From: Durusdinium trenchii
Taxonomy: Eukaryota; Sar; Dinophyceae; Suessiales; Symbiodiniaceae
Length of the DNA stretch: 64,000 nucleotides
Reading direction: 5' to 3'
Assembly: GCA_963970005.1 (NCBI GenBank)
Contig: CAXAMN010001126.1
Span: 65,060-129,059 of the forward strand
Notes under the pieces: model-generated
The model's input: the letters and a program-made list of their open reading frames with translations, nothing else
Database searches by the model: none
Told to the model about the DNA's origin: nothing
Program-made: the position numbers and the translations under genes
In this document: in pieces, positions 25,091 to 35,319 of the stretch
Numbering within the stretch: position 1 is the first letter of the stretch
Layout of the letters: each line of letters opens with the position of its first letter

Positions 25091-26130
25091 CCCGAATGCG
25101 TGGCGAAGGGTTCTCGTTTAACTTGGGAGTCTGAGGGTAGAGCTGTGTTTGCCCGACATTGTTTTCGAGTTCGCAACCGTCCGTATGATGTCTCTATGGC
25201 CCTGCCATTGGGAGAAGCTTTTGCAAGTGACTTTTTATGGATGTGTCACGTGTCAATTTGCGCCGCTATTACATTGTGATTTGCTTGAAAGTGACATGTC
25301 GCAGGGTTTCGTGAAAGTGACACGCTTGTGTCGGTGTTCCATTGGGATTAGCGTTTGGAGAGTCGTGTTTTTGGGGTGTTGGATGTGGCCGCGCCATTGG
25401 GGTTTGCGTTTCAGGGTGTGGCGCCGAACCGTTGTTTTCGTGACAAGTCTCAGCTGAAATGTTGATTTTGGTGGATGGGAGTGTGCTCAGAACGCGCCGA
25501 AATCATTCCAAACGTGTGGTGTGGTGCAAGTTTTGTTGAAGCTCACATGAGATGACATTGTCACTTTTCGTGGCAGGCGCAGTACTTTGTGCGGGCTTGG
25601 AGGTGTGGAAGTGCGATTTTCGTGGCAGGCGCAGGGAATCGTGAGGTTGATGTGTGACGGAGGTGACATTTCGTGGCAGGCGCAGGACTTTGACTTTGCG
25701 CGCGTTAGACGTGTGGACGTGGAAAGATTCGCGGCGGGCGCAGGGAATCGTGAGGTTGTGAGTTGCGGTAGAGGTGAATGTCGCTGTGACATTGGGATTG
25801 GCGTGTGAGCGAGTGTTGTTAGGAGGGGCTGGAATCGCGAAACTGCTTGTCAGGGCTGCGCGATGGTGTGCTCCGATGGGTGTTTCCGCTTGACTTTACG
25901 AAACGTTCGTTTTGCAGACGAAACGTTCGTTTTGCAGACTTTGACATGTGAGTTTTTGAGGAAGTCTCGTACGAAACGGTCGTTTTGGAGGAAGTCTCGT
26001 ACGAAACGCTTGTTTTGGAGACTTGACGCGTGACTTTTGGAGGAAGTCTCGTACGAAACGCTCGTTGTGGAGACTGCCACGTCGGAAAGTGACATACCTG
26101 GCAGGACTTTGTCTGCGTTACACTTTCTAG
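25091..26130. repeat. Duplicated ~1.0-kb unit, copy B
   Basis: Starts CCCGAATGCGTGGCGAAGGG and repeats the content of 22353-23455 in order with moderate divergence. That includes the LRLPRK-type stretch (25.56-25.80 kb) and the GGAGGAAGTCTCGTACGAAA tandem copies (25.95-26.07 kb). Confidence 0.75.
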
Positions 26131-26905
26131 CAAAATGTCTAGCAAAGAGTGTCAAGAAAGAGTGTCTAGCAGAATGTCATTTCAAGAGTGTCCAGCAAGA
26201 GTGTCTAGCAGAGTGTGCCCAGCAAGAGTGTCTAGCAAAGAGTGTCCAGCAAGAGTGTCTAGCGGAGTGTCAAGCAAGAGCGTCCAGCAAAGAGTGCCCA
26301 GCAAGAGTGCCAAGCAAGAGTGTCAAGCAAGAGTGTCTAGCAAAGAGTGTCCAGCAAAGAGTGTCAAGAAAGATTGTCTAGCAAAGAGTGTCAAGAGAGA
26401 GTGTCAAGCAAGAGTGTCCAGCAAGAGTGTCTAGCGGAGTGTCAAGCAAGAGTGTCCTGCAAGAGTGTCAAGCAAGAGTGTCAAGAGAAAGTGTCAAGAA
26501 AGATTNNNNNNNNNNGCAAGAGTGTCAAGCAAGAGTGTCAAGAGAAAGTGTCAAGAAAGATTGTCTAGCAAAGAGTGTCAAGAAAGAGTGTCTAGCAAGA
26601 GTGTCGTGTCAAGAGTGTCCAGCAAGAGTGTCAATCAAGAGTGTCAAGAACAAGTGTCAAGAAAGCTTGTCTAGCAAAAAGTGTCAAGAAAGAGTTTCAA
26701 GCAAGACTGTTTAGCAAGAGAAAGTCTCGTGGAAAATGCTCGTTTTTTGAAGCTTTGGTTGTCGCTTCTGGTGAAAGTCTTGTGAAAAATGCTTGTTTTC
26801 AAGAGTGTCAAGCAAGAGTGTCAAGCAAGAGTGCCCAGCAAGAGTGTCAAGAGAACGTGTCAAGAAAGACTGTCTAGCAAAGTGTGTCAAGAAAGAGTGT
26901 CTAGA
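26131..26905. repeat. Second 13-bp-class satellite (AAGAGTGTCWAGC), diverged
   Basis: Tandem 12- to 14-bp units related to the first array, with CTAGC, CAAGC or CCAGC in place of CCYAC. It is interrupted by a 10-base gap at 26506-26515 and by a non-repeat segment near 26720-26795 that resembles the upstream GGAAGTCTCGT unit. Confidence 0.9.
26506..26515. other. Assembly gap (10 N)
   Basis: Ten undetermined bases inside the second satellite. The true array length is unknown. Confidence 1.
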
Positions 26906-27471
26906 CGGCTGGGGAGGTGCTGGCGCTGCTTTAGTTGATGACTCTGCGAGTCATCTCCGAAAACAAGAACGCTTTGAGTGCTACGTTTCTATACAAAGTG
27001 ACTGCATTCGGGTTCGTGGGCTCTATCAGGTTGAGTCATTCGCCCTTGTATGACACACAACAGCAAACAGCACTTCATGAAAAGGCCAAGGCAACAACAA
27101 ACAGCATTTTTAAAGTGCGACCTACGCTCGCTCTGTTTTCTGCTTTTCTGTTTCCTTTTTTACACCTTTCCTGCTTCGCTGCGGCCCGCATGCAGTGAAC
27201 CACTAAAGCTTCGACCAGGTAACCGATCCCCTTCCCTTCCTTCTACTGCTTACTTTTCCCTCTACTCTCTCTTCCCCTGTGATCGTGGGTGCTCTACCTC
27301 AGATGACGTTTCCCTGTATTTTTTCTTCCCCTGTGATCATGGGTGCTCTACCTCAGACTTGTCCTTTTCGAACTTTACACTGTTTGGGGTCTCTTGCCGG
27401 GATAATTTGAGTTTCATAGCGTGAATTTGAGTAGATTGTCAGAATAGCTGTTTTTGCACTGGAATAGCTAG

Positions 27472-27605
27472 TAGCGTCCTTTCCCCTAGTAGTAAAGCCA
27501 GGAGCCCCTAGTAGCGTCCTTGTTCCTAGTAGTAAGGCTAGGAGCCCCTAGTAGCGTCCTTGCTCCTACTAGCGATGCCAGGAGCCCCTAGTAGCGTCCT
27601 TATCA
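27472..27605. repeat. CTAGTAG-type repeat, three tandem 40-bp units
   Basis: The clearest array of this family: units of about 40 bp containing CCAGGAGCCCCTAGTAGCGT and CCTTG(C/T)TCCTAGTAGTAAGG. Confidence 0.9.
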
Positions 27606-27627
27606 TGAGATACTATGTGTAGTATGG

Positions 27628-27768
27628 ATGCTTGGAGTTGTGCTTGACCAACTCGCCAGGAATCGCAGATACTACGAGGAGGATGAAATGGAGGAAGAAG
27701 GTGAGCTTGATGACCTATTGACTTACGAGGCAGAGAGTGGACTGCACGGGTGGTATGCAGGTTACTGA
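27628..27768 (+). CDS. Small acidic ORF or terminal exon
   Basis: A 46-codon frame starting MLGVVLDQLARNRRYYEEDE, with a Glu/Asp-rich middle, ending in an aromatic tail (HGWYAGY). It directly follows the 40-bp repeat array. It may be a 3' terminal exon. No family is recognised. Confidence 0.25.
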   Translation: MLGVVLDQLARNRRYYEEDEMEEEGELDDLLTYEAESGLHGWYAGY

Positions 27769-28974
27769 CAACCTCCATGGCATCGCTTTGCACAAGGTTC
27801 TAGTCAAGAAAGCGGGTATTTGGGAGAAACGGCGTACTAAAAGCCTACTTGCGTTTCTGATATCAATCGCCATGCCTTTTGCGGTTTTTACATGTCTTTA
27901 CGCTGTTACATCGTACAATTAGCTATGAAAGAAGTTGCATCACGCATTGCCGTTGCCACGCAGCAGCTGTTGTGCAGGGAGATGAATGGGTCTTTCGCAT
28001 GGAGATGCCGGCAATTTTCCACAAGTTCATTGTTGGTTCTCGTGCCGGGCTCCAAAGCGACAGCCCACGAGCACGACCGTGTGACATCAATCAAGGGGTT
28101 CTAATAGTCTAGCTACAAACCCAGACGCTCTGTGGGATGGACACCAAGCCAAGAATCCAACATGTTCTGAGCAGATTGAGTTGGCGCTTGTTTCTCCGTC
28201 ATCTTCGTTGCGCTTTGACTGCGGCTGTGAGGCCAGGAACAAACAAAAGCTGGAAATGGAGCAAAAGCCTCAGTATAGGAAAACTCCAGGAGATCAATGA
28301 TAAGAACAGGTTTGTCCTAAACAAGGGGATGATCGGATGAAAGAAGGTCGTACGCTTCTTGATCTGCCTCAAAGGTTCAAAGCCTCCTTTACTGAGGTCT
28401 GGCTGCAAGATCGTAGTCCCCAAACGGGAGGAGTGGAAACCTGCACGATCGCAGACTCGAATCCTTTGCCCTAGGGAATGGACTCAAGCACTGTACCCAC
28501 TAGTGACTCGTCATGACAGTAGGGACTAGTCAGTGTCTTTAGTGGCTTTTGTTGCCGCCTCCTAAGAAGCAGCAATCGTAGCTACTACGTAGGCCGCTAC
28601 TGGGCCACTAGGCCGGGACGCAGAACAGCTTAGGATTGACTTGTTTCCTACGTCTTTCTGGGAAGCCTACCAATGTATCCAAAAAGTGGTATTCTAAGTA
28701 AGTTCTATGTATATATGTATATCAAGAATGCAGGCGACAGGAACACGTCCAGAATGCTTCGCGAAGGAGCTGGAAGATGCTGTGTACCTCAGAGCGAGGC
28801 AGAAGCAGCAGATCTACAGCTGCAAGGTGCTTGCTCCCGTTGGACTTTTGCTGTGCATTTTCCGCAATTGAGCACAGTTCTGGAGTTTTTGAAGAGGATG
28901 CAGCCTAGCAAAGTAGTGAGAACTAGCTTGTTGTCTTGAAGTGAATTGTGCCTTGTTGTTTTTTTTTGCCCGCT

Positions 28975-29160
28975 CCTACTTAATCACGAAAGCTAGCGTG
29001 CTAGCTGAGTTCTTCTTTGCTTTAGCAATTGGTAGTGGAATGAGCTGCGTGCCTTAAAGCTTGACATATCACACTAAGGGGGGGGGCCTGGCCCCCCCAC
29101 TCTAGCGTGATATATCACGCTAAGGACCCCCCCCTCCCCCCCCCGCGGTTCAACTCCCAG
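28975..29160 (+). repeat. tRNA-like (SINE-like) repeat, copy 1, with palindromes
   Basis: The segment has TAGCAATTGGTAGTGG (29022-29037), resembling a Pol III A box, and GGTTCAACTCC (29147-29157), one base from the B-box consensus. Between them lie a G-run/C-run palindrome (29085-29099) and a perfect 20-bp palindrome at 29104-29123. A GCTAGCGTGCTAGC palindrome precedes the A-box-like word. Confidence 0.5.
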
Positions 29161-29376
29161 CTGCAGGCGTTTTGGCATTAGTGGAGGTGTTGGAAATTGT
29201 TGGTGTTTTGTTTTGTATTTTTGATTTTGGGGTGTGCATTCAAAACCAGGATGTCAAAGACATCATGCACTTGAATTTTGGATGATCCTGGGTAGCGGAA
29301 GCACACGTAATTATTGGAGAATCAAGATGACACTCATGGGATTTTGCATGCGTTTTTGCAAAACATCCACTGATTT

Positions 29377-30220
29377 AGTGTTTGTATTTAGGATTCATTG
29401 AGGAGCTTTGTCGGAAGCATGGTCAGCTTCGTCGGAAGCATGATCATTTGCTCGTTTTTCTTGTGGATGCATCACATAACATTTCGGCTGCGCCTTGTCA
29501 GTTGATGAATCTTCATTACCTGAGAGCAAAGTGTTTGAATTTACTGTCTTCGACATGTGTGGTTTGGCAAAATTGTTGCTTGTATCCATACCCGCCAGAT
29601 TTGCTACCGGCTATTGCCCCAAGACACTCTATTCCTTATACCTTTTCCAGTGTTTATCCTACACTACGGACGCCCTAGTGTATGTACAGTCCGTGTGATG
29701 TCAGAAATGCTCACCCCTCTTTCCGACCCAAGGCATACAAAAGCGGTGGGTAAATGTACCCTCCAGATTTACCATAACAGTAAACCAGCTATTTCATCTA
29801 CACACTCTTAGTGTTTGTATGTAGGATTCATTGACGAGCTTTGTCGGAAGCATGGTCAGCTTCGTCGGAAGCATGGTCATTTGCTCGTCTTCTTCTTGTG
29901 GATGCATCACATAACATTTTGGCTGCGCCTCGTCAGTTGATGAATCTTCAATACCTGAGAGTAAAGTGTTTGAATTTACTGTCTTGGACATGTGTGGTTT
30001 GGCAAAACTGTTGATTGTATCCATACCCACCAAATTTGCTACCGGCTATTTCTTGAAGACACTCTATTCCTTATACCTTTTACCAGTGCTTATCCTACAC
30101 TATGGACGCTCTAATGTATGTACAGTCCTTGTGGTGCAAGAAATGATGACCCCTCTTTCCGACCCAAGGCATACGAAAGCGGGGGGTAAATTTACCCCCC
30201 CAAATTTGCCGCAACCATAA
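29377..30220. repeat. Tandem duplication of a ~430-bp unit
   Basis: 29377-~29800 and 29813-30220 share the same order of phrases: AGGATTCATTGA(G/C)GAGCTT, then GTCGGAAGCATGGTCAGC, then CTCTATTCCTTATACCTTTT, then CCCTAGTGTATGTACAGTCC. The second half of the unit alone recurs at 30223-30370 and in the ~180-bp tandem block at 31 kb. Confidence 0.85.
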
Positions 30221-30371
30221 GGCGGCTATTGCCCCAAGACATCCCAAGACACTCTATTCCTTATACCTTTTACCAGTGTTTATCCTACACTACAGACGCC
30301 CTAGTGTATGTACAGTCCGTGTGATGTCAGAAATGCTCACCCCTCTTTCCTACCCAAGGCATACAAAAGCG

Positions 30372-30590
30372 GTAGGTAATCACGAAAGCTAGCATGCTAG
30401 CTGAGTTCTTCTTTGCTTTAGCAATTGGAAGTGGAATGAGCTGCGTGCCTTAAAGCTTGATCACGAAAGCTAGCATGCTAGCTGAGTTCTTCTTTGCTTT
30501 AGCAATTGGTAGTGGGATGAGCTGTGTGCCTTAAAGCTTGATATATCACGCTACCCCCCCCCCACGGTTCGACTCCTAGCTGCGCCGTGT
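30372..30590 (+). repeat. tRNA-like (SINE-like) repeat, copies 2 and 3
   Basis: Two tandem copies of the ATCACGAAAGCTAGCATGCT phrase start near 30379 and 30461. The second has A-box-like TAGCAATTGGTAGTGG (30500-30515) and a perfect B-box word GGTTCGACTCC (30566-30576), about 50 bp apart, with a C-run between them. The repeats are not full tRNAs: no cloverleaf acceptor stem was found. Confidence 0.5.
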
Positions 30591-30649
30591 AGCGGGGGTT
30601 GGTTGAACGCGTGAACGTGGTTGGTTGGGTGTAAACGGTGGCTTGGTGT

Positions 30650-30930
30650 AAACGGTGCTGCTGCTGCCGCTCTGCTGCTTGCTGCTGCTGTTTGCTGCTG
30701 CCGCTGGTTGCCGCTTTTGTAGCTGCTACTTGTTGCGGCTTGGTGCCGCTGCTGCTGTTGCTGACGACGCCGCTGCTGCTGCTTGCTGCTTGCTGCTGCT
30801 GCTGCTTGCTGCTTGCTGCTGGTGGTGGTGCTGCTTGGTGCTGCGCTGCTGCTGCGTGGTGCTGCTGGCTGGCTGCTGGTTGGTGGTTGCTGCTGGCTGC
30901 TGGCTGCTGCTGCTGCTGCTGCTTGCTGCA
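30650..30930. repeat. GCT-trinucleotide-rich block
   Basis: Imperfect (GCT)n with GGT interruptions. It creates long Leu/Ala/Cys or Gln/Ser/Ala frames on both strands that I do not regard as genes. Confidence 0.9.
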
Positions 30931-30984
30931 TAGGCCTTGTACTTCACTGCTACAAGTTCTTTACCCTATTTCTAGCCTAATGCG

Positions 30985-31385
30985 TGCATAAGCGGGGGGG
31001 TAGATTTACGCCCCAGATTTGCCATAACCATAAGCCGGCTATTTCCTCAAGACACTCTACTCCTTATACCTTTTACCAGTGCTTATCCTACACTACGGAC
31101 GCCCTAGTGTATGCACAGTCCGTGTGATGCCAAAAATGCTTACCCCTCTTTCCGGCACAAGGCATACATAAGCGGGGGGGTAAATTTACCCCCCAGAATT
31201 GCAATAACCATAAGCCGGCTATTTCCTCAAGACACTCTATTCCATATACCTTTTACCCGCGCTTCTCCTACAGTACGGACGCCCTAGTGTATGTACAGTC
31301 CGTGTGATGTCAGAAATGCTTACCCCTCTTTCCGACTCAAGGCATACAAAAGCGGGGGGGTAAATTTACCCCCCAGATTTGCCGA
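30985..31385. repeat. ~180-bp tandem repeat with 20-bp palindrome
   Basis: Two full units start near 31018 and 31197 and a third is cut at 31385. Each unit ends in GGGGGGTAAATTTACCCCCC, a perfect palindrome at 31175-31194 and 31355-31374 (also at 30181-30200 in the preceding family). Confidence 0.9.
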
Positions 31386-31399
31386 TCACGCATCTTCGT

Positions 31400-33585
31400 G
31401 CCTGCCAACGAGTGCACCCGTGTTGTTCCAATGTACCCTTCCCAGTCGGCGATGTCACATTTACATTCTTTAGCGCAAAGTGTGTACGTAGCAACCTTTC
31501 TCCCAAAACATGTAATCACTACATGCTTTGCCGACTATGTAACTAGTACATCCGGTGCGATTCGGCTAGCTTTCGACCTCCTCCCCCTGGCCTCAAGTTA
31601 AGTAGGCGCCTAGATTTTTAGGGAAACTTAGGAGTCTATCTACTTTGCCGCTATACCTCACTGCAGGCTCTAATTGAGCTGCTTTGTGAGAAGGAGGAAG
31701 CCAAGTTGGAGGACCAGAAGTGATGTCCTTTGGGCAGCAGGTTTGAAAGCATGACATCTGATTTGTGACTACTCATGCACTTCCACAGTATATACCACAT
31801 GTGCTCGTAGCTCATTGGACAAAAGAGATAGGCAGTTAGGATATGTTAAAATTACTTACAACTTATATTAGATATGTATAGGTGGTGTAGAAAAAGGGAG
31901 TCAGAGTCAGCCTCCTTGTACCTCCTCATTCCGTCATTCATGAGGACTTAATTGCCCGTGTCTCCTGTCTAACCATTGCACAGTACTTGGCAGTACACGC
32001 ACTTCATCTCGGTGCCCTTGGCTCACGATGACAAGTTCCGACAGCTGGTGGACCAGTTCCGTGAGGTCCGGACAGACCGATGTTCTTCAGATTGATTCCA
32101 CTTGCTCCGTTCGTAGCGATGCCAGGAGCCCCTAGTAGCTTCTTGTTCCTAGTAGTAAGGCCAGGAGCCCTTAGTAGCGTCCTTGCTCCTAGTAGCGATG
32201 CCCCTAATCAATAAGAGTTTCAAGTTGTGTTGAAAGAATCTTAAGAATCTGAGGCTGGACATACTATGATTGATTGACGGTCAAATTCATGTCGTCACAG
32301 GATGTGGTCCTCCAGCGCTTTAGTGGAATTGATGCATCGATCTTCATGCCTTCCAGGCAAGGTGACCCTAGTGGCTCGCTGTGGCCAATGTGTTCATGCA
32401 CACTTTGCTTTGGCCACCAATTAAAGATTAACAACTCTTTTGACGGCGATCAATCCCAAACTTTTGAGATGCTGTTCAACTTTTTCAGACACGTGAAGGC
32501 GAATGCATTTTACCTTGTGCATGCTGAAGCTCCACTCTCATGCACAAGTGGACGAGATGAAAGAGGTGTGAGATGCGCATGGCAACGTCTTCGTTGCACC
32601 AAGCCTGCCTTTGTCCGTTGAGTTTGACAAGCCTGCCTTGACCTGCAGAGGCTTTGCAGGATTTGTCGGCCCGCTCGCCTGTCATGTTTGTGTTTTTTGT
32701 CCTTCGGAAGAAAGATGAAGAAAGCAGGTGCCATAGTCTCCTTTATAAGCAAGGGAGGGAAGAGGTGTGACTGTCATTGTGATTCCCAACATTTCCCAAC
32801 TATATAAACAAGCTTGAAGAGGAATACGAGTGCTGTATGACTGTATGATTGTTGTATTATTAATATCATATATGTTTGTCCTGACATTTGGCATTGGCAG
32901 GGTTGTCTGCTACCTCTGACTACGCACGGCCAGTGACTGCGAACATGAAGGTTGGCCTTAGTTTGTGCATGTGAGTGTGATGGTGCAGCAGCAGCCTGCT
33001 TCAGGAAAGGATGTCAAACCCACTGATGATGCCAAGGTTCACAAAAGTAAAGCATGTTTTCTGGTGTTTGACAAGGGTGATACGGTCGCTCCGTTCACTT
33101 AGATTTTGCTTAGCACGGTGGAAATCAAGTCTTGTCGCTGTCAAGTGCATACCCTTTAATCCTAGCGGCCCTAAGACCCTAAATGCTGATTCCACTATGT
33201 GACGGCAGTTTGTGTATGTTTAGCTGTTTATGTTTGTACTAAGTGTTGGGTTTTTGCTTGCACAAGTGACCCTTTGACCTTTGCAAGAGCGCTTATCCTG
33301 TCCAACAGTTGCTGAAGTCCATGACCTTACACGACCTTACGTCAGAATGTACACTTTTCATGGATGTTAAAGCATAAATTGCTTTTTACTCACGGCACGT
33401 TGACCGTGAGGGTTTGCACATCATGACGGACGACCCAACCAGTGCCAAAGCCCCAGGGCCCTAGGGTTTCAGGTGCAAAGCACTGCTATGACGTATGATG
33501 CAGTCTGAGGCCTTTAATGTACATTATTCATAGCAGGTCTTGAGTCTCAAGCAATTTATCTCAAACCTGTTTGGAACGTGTGTGA
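31400..33585. other. No clear gene; one CTAGTAG repeat
   Basis: Apart from the repeat at 32.1 kb I see only short frames. 32274-32621 is open on the plus strand but lacks protein-like character. Confidence 0.35.
32105..32205. repeat. CTAGTAG-type dispersed repeat
   Basis: Two units with CCAGGAGCCC(C/T)TAGTAGC and TTGTTCCTAGTAGTAAGG words. Confidence 0.85.
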
Positions 33586-33589
33586 ACTT

Positions 33590-33833
33590 CAGTGCGAGGA
33601 AGTGCCAAGACAGTTGCAAGAAGCTGTGAAGAAGTTTTGAAACATGACAAGTCAAAGGTTGGAGTGGTCTACACCACGGACAGATCAAGTGCTTTGCAGA
33701 ATCGCCGCTTGGACCCGACAATAAAGCAAAAGTCTTGCAAGCGTTGCTGGCAAGGTGGCAAGCCAAGGGACCAAATATAATACTGAACTTGGTTTCAATC
33801 TGCACTCTTGATTAGGGGTTTCGAGAAATGTTG
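33590..33833 (+). CDS. Exon-like fragments, unknown gene
   Basis: Plus-strand segments CEEVPRQLQEAVKKF (near 33600-33640) and DNKAKVLQALLARWQAKGPN (33717-33780) read like a helical protein cut by an intron. The minus strand opposite (33879-34361) has a 160-codon frame that may or may not be real. No family is recognised. Confidence 0.22.
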
Positions 33834-34364
33834 TGACAGTAGCTTCACCTATGCCATGCATAATGTATAGTATCTACACTACCAAGCACCCGGATGCACT
33901 GAGTGCTTATTAAATGCATGCTGAAAAGTGATTCCGGCCAAAACTATTTGCATGAGCTCCCCAGCAGCACGGCCGGTTTTGTTTTTGTTGCCTTGATCCG
34001 TCATGGACGCTTTGTGCAGAGTGACAGCATAAGAGAAACTGCCTGAGGCATGAATGCACTGTCTGACAGCATGTTCGAGCTCTTCCAGGATCCAAACTCT
34101 GACAAACATTACAGTTACATGAAATGCCAGTAGGAAAATTGACCATTCCTCAGCGCAGTTGTTTCCAATCATTGATTTGAAGACGGAATGAAGATCGAGA
34201 GTCCGATGAATTTGGAACCTTTGGCATTTGGGATTGCAGCTTTGAATCAAACTAATAGCGATGGCCTCCAACGAAAGATGTGTTCCTTTAAGTTCCTTTT
34301 TGGTCATTCTTGTTTCCCGAAGGCACGAAACCTGGTCTCGTCCCAGAGCCTCATGTCTCAACGG

Positions 34365-35310
34365 TTGCTCTCATCGGATGGACAGCATGCAGAGGCGGGA
34401 GAGGTGGTCAAGATGGAAGCCAGATGAAGCATGCTCAGAACGGAAGTTTTTGATTTATACTGCACGTCTCTTTCATTTGCAGGTGAAGCTCCATGCCACC
34501 TTGATGAACACAAAGCTTCTTGGTTTGTCTCTAAATCTCCATCAGACTGTGAGAGTCTGCACGAGGCTGTCCATTTTGCTTGGTTTGTGCCACATTGCAG
34601 CACCACATGCTGGACAGATCAGAAATTTGCTCTGAGGTATGCGCGCTCCCGTTTTGAGGAGCGAAGCGAAAGAGAGACCTTCGATGCGAGCGTCCTCATG
34701 GAGCGCTTTGGACAGGCGCGTTGAGGGGCATTTTGCTGAGGCGTTAGAGTGAGAGAAGAAAAACGAGAAGAACACAAGAAGGGAATGGCCCCTTGAATAC
34801 TGCCTGGTTTAAAGCGGCCTTCTTGAAGGGGCCCTTCCATTCTCTTTTCTACGTTTTCTATATTGTACTGGGAATACCCAAGTACTCCACGAATCTTCAC
34901 GGTCTTCGATGGAATTCGCAGAGTACAATCCAGGATGCAAACACTTTCAGACATCAATCCCATGACGCCAATCATGGTGCAATCACCTGGTCTTTGTTTT
35001 GCTCCATTGAAGTTGAGAGTTGGTATTGGTACACCGAGGGCCTAGGGCAGTGTTCAATCGTTTCTTACTTTTGGCTCAAGCAAGTTGAAGGACGTCCTCC
35101 AAAGGAGCTGGGACCTTAGGGATCTAAGCTGCTTGAAAGGTGGTGCTTGCTGCCCAAAACAAGCCGTAGAGCTGAGGCTGGTAGCTTTTTGGCTGCCACT
35201 GAGGATGAAATTCAGGCCATTTGCTATCTCACGTCATGGGTTTAGCGACGAATGAGACTTGCTCAGATCTTGGACACCTTGTCACAAGACGTCGTAACGC
35301 GGGCTAGAGT
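34365..35310. other. Unassigned; one exon-like frame
   Basis: 34636-34723 reads RYARSRFEERSERETFDASV on the plus strand and could be an exon. The rest shows nothing convincing. A 12-base match to the 3' part of the dinoflagellate spliced leader (TTTTGGCTCAAG) is at 35069-35080. Confidence 0.25.
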
Positions 35311-35319
35311 GTAGCCGCT

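Noticed and set aside
23456..26905. Possible CRISPR array
   Set aside because: The units are 13 bp without unique spacers, and the DNA is eukaryotic; it is a satellite.
29022..29157. A true tRNA gene
   Set aside because: A- and B-box-like words are present, but no acceptor or anticodon stem pairs and long G- and C-runs lie between them; called tRNA-like repeat only.
30551..30991. Leu/Ala/Cys-rich and Gln/Ser/Ala-rich proteins of 90-126 residues
   Set aside because: They are translations of the imperfect GCT repeat in different frames.
33879..34361. 160-codon minus frame
   Set aside because: It is open and moderately protein-like, but has no recognisable motif, neighbour exon or clear start; left as a possibility only.
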